DNA from: Edaphobacter lichenicola
Lineage (GTDB): Bacteria > Acidobacteriota > Terriglobia > Terriglobales > Acidobacteriaceae
Assembly: GCF_025264645.1 (NCBI RefSeq)
Contig: NZ_CP073696.1
Span: forward strand, 1,488,001-1,552,000
Reading direction: 5' to 3'
Length of the DNA: 64,000 nucleotides
Under the pieces are notes generated by a model. The model saw only the letters and a program-made list of their open reading frames with translations, searched no databases and was not told the origin of the DNA. A program made the translations under genes and the position numbers. Shown piece by piece: positions 56,178 to 64,000 of this stretch. Each line of letters begins with the position of its first letter. Position 1 is the stretch's first letter.

Positions 56178-58359
56178 ATGACAGTTCTAGAGGCACCCCA
56201 ACAAGAGGAATCGAGGTGCCACTTAAATCCCACTCTTCTGCCAGGAAGGCCCTATCCTCTCGGCGCGGCAGTTTACAAGAACGGCACCAATTTCGCTATT
56301 TTTTCCCAAGATGCGACCCGCGTTGAGTTGTGCCTGTTCAACTCGGATGGCGAGCAGACTGCCTGTATTGCTTTGCGTGAACGTACGGCTTACGTGTGGC
56401 ACGGGCTAGTGCTTGATATCAAGCCCGGACAACTTTACGGCTATCGCATACATGGGCCGTGGGAACCCGACCAAGGCCACCGGTTCAACCCGAATAAATT
56501 GCTAGTTGATCCGTATGCGAAAGCTATATCCGGCGATGTCGATTGGAATGCCCCGATATTTCCCTATGATCTTGCGTCGGGCGACGATTGCAAAATTGAC
56601 GAACAGGACAGTGCGACTGTCGTTCCCAAAAGTGTAGTAATCGATAATAAGTTCGATTGGGGAGATGATTCTCCTCCGGAGACACCTCTCGCTGACTCTG
56701 TCATATATGAAGTCCACGTCAAGGGTTTTAGCGTACGCAATCCAATGGTTCCTGAGAAACTGCGTGGTACCTACGCGGGCCTGGCGCACGAGTCCAGTAT
56801 CAACTACTTCAAGAAACTCGGTATTACGGCGGTTGAGTTGCTCACCGTCCATCACTTTATTGATGAGGGCCATCTCGTAGATAAAGGTCTTAGCGACTAC
56901 TGGGGATATAACACTTTAGGCTATTTCGCGCCGATGTCACGGTACAGTTCTTCGGGAGACCGAGGGGGACAGGTGCGTGAATTCAAAGAGATGGTCAAGG
57001 CTCTTCACTCAGCGGGCATCGAAGTGATCCTTGACGTGGTCTACAACCATACCTGCGAAGGTAATCATATGGGCCCAATGCTGAGTTGGAAGGGCGTATG
57101 CAATGCGACCTACTATCGCACGGTTGAGGGAGACCCTCGGCACTACATGGACTACACCGGAACAGGCAACACGCTTAATGTACGGAATCCACAAGTGCTG
57201 AAGATGCTCATGGATTCGCTGCGATATTGGGTTACCGAGATGCATGTGGACGGGTTCCGCTTTGATCTCGCCGCGACTCTTGCCCGCGAACTCCACGATG
57301 TCAGCCGACTCTCCTCCTTCTTCGACACAATCCATCAGGACCCCACCCTAGCGGATGTAAAGCTGATTGCAGAGCCGTGGGACGTTGGTGACGGGGGCTA
57401 TCAGGTAGGCCAATTCCCTGTTCTCTGGGCAGAATGGAACGGGATCTATCGCGATACCATTCGTCGTTTTTGGAAAGGCGATGCAGGTCAGCTATCGGAC
57501 TTTGCCAATCGCATAACGGGATCAAGCGATCTGTACCAGTTCGATGGTCGCAAACCCTACGCAAGCATTAACTTCATTACCGCGCACGATGGGTTCACTC
57601 TATGTGACCTCGTAAGCTACAACGAAAAACACAACGAAGCGAATCACGACGACAACAAGGATGGCGCCAACGACAACGAATCCTGGAACATGGGCACTGA
57701 GGGACCAACGGACGACCCGCAGATCAACACGTTAAGGGAGCGTCAGATCCGCAACTTCCTTGCCACTCTGATGCTTTCGCAAGGAGTCCCAATGCTCGCA
57801 GGAGGCGATGAGGTGGCCCGATCCCAGCGCGGCAACAACAACTGCTATTGCCAGGATAACGAGTTGACTTGGTTCGACTGGGATCTGGACGATTCTCGCA
57901 AACGTCTCCGCGACTTCACCAGTCAGCTTATCCAGTTTAGGCTCTCATCCCAATCTTCACCGTCGTAAATTCTTCCAGGATCGTCAGATTCGCAGGAAGG
58001 ACCGAAACACACTAATTCAGGACATTGCCTGGTACAACCCAGATGGAAATCAAGTCGGAGATGAAGTTTGGAACGCAGGATGGAATCGCTCTATTGGCCT
58101 ACTCCTGAACGGTCAGACTTTGCAGGTCACGAACGAAGAAGGCAAGCCCGTCATTGACGATAGCTTTCTCATTCTCGCCAACGCTTCTCATGAAGGTGTT
58201 GAGTTCACGTTACCGCCGCCGCTGGTCGGATCCAATTGGAACCAAGTAATCGATACGGAAAACATCGATGAACCCTTTGCCAAAGTGGTAGTGGACGCCA
58301 AGGTCATCGTGGGCGGCAGATCCCTAAAACTTCTATCCGATGAAACACCACAATCTTAG
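56178..58359 (+). pseudogene. glgX: Glycogen debranching enzyme GlgX, frameshifted near the C-terminus
   Basis: The first 596 codons from the ATG at 56178 (AGGAGG 4 bp upstream) cover the CBM48 domain ([19 protein letters not shown]) and the GH13 core. These include [23 protein letters not shown] (nucleophile Asp), LIAEPWDVG (acid/base Glu) and [11 protein letters not shown]. At about 57945 a base is missing: the frame goes [13 protein letters not shown]-stop, while one base over it continues [32 protein letters not shown] and SFLILANASHEGVEFTLPP to 58359. All catalytic residues are upstream of the break. A truncated enzyme lacking the C-terminal beta-domain could be made, but activity is doubtful. 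Confidence 0.88.
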
Positions 58360-58581
58360 AGTAGTGGCCTACGGGAGCGATTGGCGACAGCCGGCCAGCG
58401 CTCAGCGGCTGTCGGCATAGTGTTCGAACCTAAAACTCCGCAATTACCGGAGCGAAGTCAGCTGCGTCTAAATCAGGCTCATACTCGTCCTCGGAGCGCA
58501 TCGAGGACCTCGTAGGGCTACGAGGATAAGCGCTTGCCATGAAGTACATGCGACGGCACACCCTATATCTGAACTGCCGAC

Positions 58582-58737
58582 CTATGTAGTTTCAACGATA
58601 GTGTGATGATCTGCCCAAGCATCTTCCAGCCGATGTGCGAGCATTTCGATAGGAGCGTTTCGCCTCGGCAGGATTACGAGTAAACCTGCTGCAGCAGCAC
58701 AACAGCCTACGATCCCCCAAAGTATAGTTTTCATCAT
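58582..58737 (-). CDS. Small 51-residue membrane protein
   Basis: Start at ATG 58737 (or 58734), with GGAG 4-7 bp upstream. One membrane segment (ILWGIVGCCAAAAGLLVIL) is followed by PRRNAPIEMLAHRLEDAWADHHTIVE. The amphipathic LAHRLEDAWADHHT tail looks purposeful rather than random, and the ribosome-binding site is good. It is divergent from the MscS-like gene. The function is unknown; membrane-associated stress proteins of this size are common. Confidence 0.6.
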   Translation of the reverse strand: MMKTILWGIVGCCAAAAGLLVILPRRNAPIEMLAHRLEDAWADHHTIVETT

Positions 58738-58906
58738 GTTTCTCCATGTAAGTCGCTGAGTCTTCTGATTGCGCTGTGGGTTTGATGCGGACCGAAGTAT
58801 CTCTGGCTGCTTGAACACAAGGTCGGGCCGGCGCACTGGATCGCTGCGCTCAAAGCTTCTGATCTGCGCATCAAAGGAAAGGGAAACTCGAGAGGTTGAA
58901 AGAAGA

Positions 58907-61054
58907 ATGGGAATGAAGTCGGGGATGAACCAGGACGAAAAGAGTGAACAGCAAGTGATTGTGCAGCGACAAAGACGTATTCCATCACTCCTAGTATGGG
59001 TCGCCCTTGTTCTCCCTAACATCGTCTTTGTCGGCGGCGGCGTAATGGGACTAGCACGGGCGCAGGTAAAAGATAGCCCGCAACGGCCTAACAAATCCGA
59101 TGATTCGCAAGAGCCCAGGCCGGATAAGAATGCGGCAGCGGAAAAGAATAAGAAAGTCTCGGCAAGGGGGGTACCTGGCTTTGATTTGCAGTCTAGCCGA
59201 ACCGACATTCTGTCGCATCTTAACGCGGTAATTAGCTTCTACCACGCCTCACTCGTGCCGATTCAGAAGGCCGGGGAGCCAAATGACGCTGTTTACTTCG
59301 CCCAATCGGTTGAGCTTTCCTCACAGGCTGCAACTTACGCGTTTCAGGCAGCTCAGGCCGGAGCCGCGCTCGCGATTGTGCATCAGGATGTGTCTACTGG
59401 CGATAGACAGAGACTAGAGAACACCAAGACGAATGTTGAACAGGCGCTGGTGGTGCTAAAGGGGCGGGAAGACAGCTTGGATAAGGCGATCGCAACGGCA
59501 AACTCGCGACAAATCAACTCTCTTCGGCTACAGAGGGAGGGGGTTCAGGCAGCCATCGACCTCAACAATTCCATGGACGAGGCGCTAAAAAAGATTGTAG
59601 GCATCTCCGACACCAAAGACGGAAGCGGACTTGCGGCGGATGTAGAGCGACTTCAACGATCCATTCCAGAGTTGAACAGCAAGGAGAAGATTGTTGCGCC
59701 TCAACTGACTACGTTGGAGTCAGCGCGGTCCTCGGGCGTTAGCAGCCAGGGAGTGGTTTTGTTTCAGTTGTTGGAGACCAAGCACGCGCTTGACGGTCTA
59801 ATCAGCCAGAACGATAAGGCTCATCAAACGGCCCTTGCTGTTAGAGTACCGATCTCGACCGTTCTTCGCACTCTTGTCACCAAGGGCCAACTGTTGACCG
59901 AAGAGGCGGTTGAGGCTTCGGCCCCGCCTCAAGCAACAGCGAAGAAGATGCCGGCTGAGACAAAGACCAAGGCGCCCACTTCGATTCAGCCTACTCCGAC
60001 AGTAACATCTGTTACCCCACCCACGTCGACCTCCCAAGCTACCTCTGCAGAGACACTCGGTTCGATCACGAGGGATTTCCAGGCCCTATCTTCGGCTGCA
60101 ATCCCCTTGAGCCAGGAACTTATCGTTCTTCAGGAAAGCAAGTCAAACCTTACCGCATGGCAGAGTGCCGTGGATCAGGAGTACAAGGGAGTCCTTCACG
60201 CGCTTTTGCTTCGCGTAGTAGTGATCGCCATCGCGCTAGGGATCATCTTTGTTGGGGGCGAGCTATGGAGACGCGCAACCAATGAATACGTCCATGATCC
60301 ACGAAGGCGACGTCAGTTGTTGGTGGTTCGAAGGATTGCGATCGGCTTTCTTTCAGTAATTGTCGTCCTTTTCGGTTTTGTGACGCAATTCAATTCCCTC
60401 GCAACGTTTGCGGGGTTTATTACAGCCGGCATTGCGGTAGGACTACAAACTGTCCTACTCTCTGTAGCTGCGTACTTCTTTATTGTTGGCAGATATGGGG
60501 TCAAAGTAGGCGATCGGATTACCGTCTCATCCGTGACCGGAGATGTAATTGACGTCGGCTTGGTGCGGTTCTACATGATGGAGCTAGCAGGCAGCGGGGT
60601 GGAAATGAACCCCACGGGCCGAGTGGCTGTCTTCTCCAACGCAGTGCTATTTCAGGCGGCCACGCCTCTCTACAAGCAGATACCGGGTACCGAGTTCGCC
60701 TGGCATGAACTGATTGTGAAGCTCTCAGCGACGACTAATTACACCAAAGTGTGCGACGCCATCATGAACGAGGTGAAGACGGTCTACGAAAGCTATCGTC
60801 CTAACATCGAGCAGCAACACCGTGATGTTGAGAACTGGATGCAAGCTCCAATTGCCGCTCCGGAGGTCGATTCACGGCTTCAGTTTAGCGGAGGAGCATT
60901 TCAGTTGTGGGCGCGGTTTCCAGTTGAGATCAGAACAGCGGCGAAAACAGATGAGGAATTGACGAAACGCTTAGTCAAGCTAATGGAACAGAACGACGAG
61001 TTCAAGCAGGCATTTGCGGCGACACCCGTGATCCAAGCTGCGGTAAAAGGGTAA
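58907..61054 (+). CDS. Large mechanosensitive (MscS-type) channel protein
   Basis: About 715 residues from the ATG at 58907 (the open frame starts at 58769). An N-terminal hydrophobic segment (LLVWVALVLPNIVFVGGGVMGL) is followed by a long periplasmic helical domain with coiled-coil character (about 60-430, including a Thr/Pro-rich linker). Three membrane segments follow (LLRVVVIAIALGIIFVGG, IAIGFLSVIVVLFGFVTQF, ITAGIAVGLQTVLLSVAAYFF). The beta-domain (YGVKVGDRITVSSVTGDV, GLVRFYMMEL) and an alpha-beta tail complete the MscS core. Such proteins release solutes on hypo-osmotic shock. The long periplasmic part resembles MscK-type members. Confidence 0.85.
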   Translation: MGMKSGMNQDEKSEQQVIVQRQRRIPSLLVWVALVLPNIVFVGGGVMGLARAQVKDSPQRPNKSDDSQEPRPDKNAAAEKNKKVSARGVPGFDLQSSRTDILSHLNAVISFYHASLVPIQKAGEPNDAVYFAQSVELSSQAATYAFQAAQAGAALAIVHQDVSTGDRQRLENTKTNVEQALVVLKGREDSLDKAIATANSRQINSLRLQREGVQAAIDLNNSMDEALKKIVGISDTKDGSGLAADVERLQRSIPELNSKEKIVAPQLTTLESARSSGVSSQGVVLFQLLETKHALDGLISQNDKAHQTALAVRVPISTVLRTLVTKGQLLTEEAVEASAPPQATAKKMPAETKTKAPTSIQPTPTVTSVTPPTSTSQATSAETLGSITRDFQALSSAAIPLSQELIVLQESKSNLTAWQSAVDQEYKGVLHALLLRVVVIAIALGIIFVGGELWRRATNEYVHDPRRRRQLLVVRRIAIGFLSVIVVLFGFVTQFNSLATFAGFITAGIAVGLQTVLLSVAAYFFIVGRYGVKVGDRITVSSVTGDVIDVGLVRFYMMELAGSGVEMNPTGRVAVFSNAVLFQAATPLYKQIPGTEFAWHELIVKLSATTNYTKVCDAIMNEVKTVYESYRPNIEQQHRDVENWMQAPIAAPEVDSRLQFSGGAFQLWARFPVEIRTAAKTDEELTKRLVKLMEQNDEFKQAFAATPVIQAAVKG

Positions 61055-61695
61055 ATCTCAGCGCGCGCTATCGCCAGCGATTCAAGCCACTTTGCGGTGT
61101 TCTTCCGTTCAGGCAGCAAACAGAACGCCTTCGTGAACGTCTGGCAACCGACCTAGATAGAGGCGGCTAGACTTTTCTTATCTTCAATAAGCTCACTGCC
61201 CTGCACAAGCACAGTTGAGGTAGCGCCGACGGAGGGCCGTTGGACCTTTTCCCTCACATATTGCAGCACGTCTGGGAGAGTGAGCAGCACTGAATGCCCG
61301 TCGAACAGCTTCAATCGGCGCAAGATTTGTAGAGGTAGGGCTAAGTCCATCTTCAACACATGTTATAGAGGCTCCAAGAATGGAGCTGAGGATCATAGCG
61401 CAGGGACTAACGCGCCGCTTTCAATAGGGAAAGCCGACTCCGCCAGTTGCATGACTACTTACAACCAACAACGTCAGGCGTGCCAATCTCGCAGGCAGAC
61501 CCCGCCTTCCCCAGGTCAACTTTCGGTCGCTGACACTTGCCTGCAAGATGCTCTGACTGCGCAAAGCAAGTGTCTCGCGAACAGCCACTGACGGCCCGCT
61601 CAGACAGTTATTCTATAGTTCGGCGAGGGACTGACAATTAAAAACAGCCGCCGCGGAGTTACGCTTTTCTTCGTGACCGAGAGCCGAAGGTCTGC
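61055..61695. other. Region with only weak small-protein candidates
   Basis: About 640 bp without a firm gene. A plus-strand segment (61451-61591) encodes TTYNQQRQACQSRRQTPP...SVADTCLQDALTAQSKCLANS, with regularly placed Cys, and could be the end of a small secreted protein. A minus-strand frame (61153-61359) encodes a 68-residue peptide without known motifs. Neither has a clear start site. Confidence 0.4.
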
Positions 61696-64000
61696 TTATG
61701 ACATTTTCAGGTCCAGAGCTGCCGGAAAAAATAGTTTCATGTGCGTTCCGTGTCCCTCCACCGTTTCGACGCTAATTTTGCCACCATGGCGCTCGACAAT
61801 CTCGTGTGAGATATAAAGCCCAAGGCCATTACCAAGATCTCCCTTCGTGCTGTTAAAAGGCTGAAATAATTGCCTTCTCGTCTCTTCGTTCATACCTTGA
61901 CCATTATCCCTGACGGCGATCTGAGTTCCACTGCCCTGCTCGGTTGCACTCAACCATATCGATCCACCCACAGACACTGCGTCGATAGCGTTTGAGATTA
62001 GGTTCGTCAAAACCTGGCGTACCTGACCAGCAATGCCGAAAAATTCTGACTCCCCACCGGACGTAAACACGCTAATGTTCCGACTCGCTGTTTTTCCTTT
62101 AAATAACCTCAAAACATCATCGAATAGAGTCGCGGCGGAGCAATACTCGGGATCCTGTGCGTTTTCCTTCGACCACCGTAAAGTTTGCTTCGTGATTCCT
62201 GAAATTCTTTCAATTTCATACTCTGCCATCGCGACATACTTTCGAGCGGCCGCATTGTCCCGGACCTCTTGACCAAGCAAATAGTGGATGTTTGTCACCG
62301 CTTCGAGAGGGTTATTTATCTCATGGGCGATCACGCTCGTCATTCTGCCTGTGAGCGCCAGCTTCTCCGTAATCTTGATTGCGATTTCACGTTCTCGACG
62401 CTCAGTAAGATCGGTAAAAGTACCGACCCATCCAGCGCGGCTTTTGTCGGCCTTCAAGAACGGAACTGCTCGGACGAGATACCAGTGATCTGAAGTCTCG
62501 AGTTTGCCTTGAAGACGAAGTTCAATCTCAAAAAAAGAGCCATTTTTGACGGCTTTTTCCCATCGTTGCCGGCACGTCTCACGGTCTTCGAAGCTCAGCC
62601 TCCTCTGCTCAAACCATAATCCTTCGTCTGCCAATTCTTCCTGTCGCCACTTATCGTTCACATAGCCGAGTTTCCCATCGTCATTTACTACCCAAACGAG
62701 ATTAGGCAGAGACTGCGTCAACTCTTTGAAGCGTGCTTCGCTCAGTTCAATCGCCTCTTCGGCGCGTTTGAGACTGATTGTGATCACCGCCGTCCTAAAA
62801 TCCAGTGCAGACTCGACTTCCATTCCGGTCCAAGGGTCACTTTTTCCGTGAACCAAGCCTTGCCACGATTCGAATGAATCCCGGGGATGGAGGCCACGTT
62901 GTTGGTCTCGAATCTTAACAGGCTGACCCGCCCACTTTACCGTGCTAACTACCTCCGGGCGAAACCACATGAGATAACTCTGGCGAACGTCTGAGATCCT
63001 CACGACGAGCCATCCGCTCGCGATGCTACGCATTCCTTCGGCCCAATCAAAATCTGAGCACAGGTTGTTCGTCTGGAATATGTCGAGATGTGGATGAGCG
63101 TCCATCCAATGCGTCAATCTCAGCACATCTGATTCTGTTGGCGTCAGCCCACCAAGAAAAACCTTCCCCTCGATGATTAGTGCAGCCCCTTGGGCATTAG
63201 TAACTTGTGGAAGTTCCCCAATATGACTGACTAACGCAGCAATGTGGTTGTTTTCAGCTGCCATTTGAGTGAGCAGACTTCGCTGGATGGCATGAAAATG
63301 CATTGCGCTTTCGAGCTGATGAGCACTTCGAAATGCCAGTAGCTGCGTGCTCACCATCTTCGTTAGCAGATCACAGGCACTCCGTATTACGTAAGACACG
63401 CTACGAGGCTCCGCGTGATGGCAGCTGATGAGCCCCCATAGGCGCCCCTCGAAAAGAATTGAGATCGACATCGAAGACATTGTCCCCATGTTCCTCATGT
63501 ACTCCAAATGGATCGGGGAGACGCTTCTCAGGATCGAAGACGCTAGATTGAAACTTCGCATCTCCTGGCCCGTAATTCCACGCAGCGGAGATGGCACATA
63601 GGACGCGTTTGGAATAATCCGGATGGTATTCGAAATATAAAGTTCCCTTGCCTGCTTTGGTATATCGCTAGCCGGGAAGCGTAGATCGAGATAATTCGGT
63701 AAAACCCCATCGTTCTCCTCGGTCAAAACAGTGCCATGACCATCTTCGTCAAATTGGTAGAGAAGAACGCGATTGAAGCCGGTCAGGTTCTTAACTTGCG
63801 ATGTGATGGCTTGGCAAAGGGCCATTTCGCTCTTCAAGCTGCCTAATTTTGCGACAAAGTTCGTGACGACACCATTCATTAGGTCGGAACTAACTAACCG
63901 ATCTACACGTTCGAATTCAAGCACGCGCTGTCCGCCAACTAGGTGTGTGACCACGCTGCACAGTTCTTTACGTAACGGAAATGACCCCAGGTAGGAGATC
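61696..64000 (-). CDS. Bacteriophytochrome histidine kinase, N-terminus outside the window
   Basis: At least 767 codons, and the frame is open to the window edge (the end of the N-terminal PAS-like domain is visible as QRVLEFERVD). The chromophore GAF domain shows LLYQFDEDGHGTVLTE and RFPASDIPKQARELY (the conserved DIP motif). The PHY domain contains YLMWFRPEVVSTVKWAG and HPRDSFESWQ (the tongue PRxSF). A PAS domain (ARFKELTQSLPNLVWVVNDDG), the HisKA H-box (VIAHEINNPLEAVTN) and a HATPase_c domain (ISNAIDAV, DNGQGM, GLGLYISHEIVERHGG) follow. It should sense red/far-red light through biliverdin; the Cys attachment site lies outside. No response regulator is visible. Confidence 0.93.
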   Translation of the reverse strand, partial: ISYLGSFPLRKELCSVVTHLVGGQRVLEFERVDRLVSSDLMNGVVTNFVAKLGSLKSEMALCQAITSQVKNLTGFNRVLLYQFDEDGHGTVLTEENDGVLPNYLDLRFPASDIPKQARELYISNTIRIIPNASYVPSPLRGITGQEMRSFNLASSILRSVSPIHLEYMRNMGTMSSMSISILFEGRLWGLISCHHAEPRSVSYVIRSACDLLTKMVSTQLLAFRSAHQLESAMHFHAIQRSLLTQMAAENNHIAALVSHIGELPQVTNAQGAALIIEGKVFLGGLTPTESDVLRLTHWMDAHPHLDIFQTNNLCSDFDWAEGMRSIASGWLVVRISDVRQSYLMWFRPEVVSTVKWAGQPVKIRDQQRGLHPRDSFESWQGLVHGKSDPWTGMEVESALDFRTAVITISLKRAEEAIELSEARFKELTQSLPNLVWVVNDDGKLGYVNDKWRQEELADEGLWFEQRRLSFEDRETCRQRWEKAVKNGSFFEIELRLQGKLETSDHWYLVRAVPFLKADKSRAGWVGTFTDLTERREREIAIKITEKLALTGRMTSVIAHEINNPLEAVTNIHYLLGQEVRDNAAARKYVAMAEYEIERISGITKQTLRWSKENAQDPEYCSAATLFDDVLRLFKGKTASRNISVFTSGGESEFFGIAGQVRQVLTNLISNAIDAVSVGGSIWLSATEQGSGTQIAVRDNGQGMNEETRRQLFQPFNSTKGDLGNGLGLYISHEIVERHGGKISVETVEGHGTHMKLFFPAALDLKMS

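Noticed and set aside
58738-59208. Upstream extension of the 51-residue membrane protein to 208 codons
   Set aside because: The extension is antisense to the MscS-like gene and lacks a ribosome-binding site; the internal ATG with GGAG is better supported.

Overview
The window reads as chromosomal DNA of a soil acidobacterium (Acidobacteriota, Terriglobia/Acidobacteriaceae type; genus not assignable from sequence alone). The call rests on family content: a PadR regulator overlapping a roughly 900-residue MacB/FtsX-type permease with the acidobacterial prefix domain, a TonB-dependent receptor with an N-terminal carboxypeptidase-regulatory domain, a secreted VWFA-type protein, a DUF1348 protein and DUF3147 membrane proteins.

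Region 1 (1 to about 28 kb) is ordinary chromosome with intact genes. It holds a partial SDR, a secreted proline-rich protein, groES-groEL behind a CIRCE operator, a methyltransferase, the VWFA protein and TonB receptor, a quinone oxidoreductase, a VOC protein, an ATP-grasp/flavin monooxygenase pair, a GT2 glycosyltransferase and tRNA-Val. A copper module follows (operator, HMA chaperone, CopA, CsoR). Next come a GH5-like hydrolase, a BshB1-type deacetylase, an M18 peptidase, the ADOP permease with PadR, a cysteine dioxygenase-rhodanese fusion and an XdhC protein.

Region 2 (28 to 36.3 kb) looks like an electrophile/redox-stress regulon. Two colinear 195-residue TetR regulators, each with a Cys in a GCL motif like the redox-sensing Cys of NemR, bracket a Tat-exported tautomerase, an SDR, a FUSC exporter, a cNMP-binding/thioredoxin-reductase-like protein and an exported DJ-1/PfpI protein; a c-type cytochrome lies just downstream. 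AGAC-N2/3-GTCT operators sit in front of nearly every transcription unit. The cNMP/TrxR gene is broken by a 1-nt deletion and a 4-nt duplication.

Region 3 (36.6 to about 46.2 kb) is a decayed conjugative or plasmid-derived element next to tRNA-Asp. It contains a tyrosine integrase, an excisionase-like protein, truncated VirB4, VirB3 and truncated VirB9. It also has a truncated solute-binding lipoprotein joined to virB9 at a 12-bp palindrome, an intact second copy of the cNMP/TrxR gene, and multiply frameshifted RepB-primase and ParB remnants.

Region 4 (46.2 to 64 kb) is a mixed accessory segment with more broken genes: an L,D-transpeptidase with an in-frame amber codon, a DUF2252 gene frameshifted at a quasi-palindrome, and a glgX frameshifted near its 3' end. 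Between them are intact HxlR, AlkB, PPOX-type, DUF3147, MscS-type and small membrane-protein genes. The window ends inside a bacteriophytochrome histidine kinase. The concentration of lesions between 32 and 58 kb, against none seen in the first 28 kb, suggests an accessory zone under relaxed selection, unless local assembly errors explain part of it.
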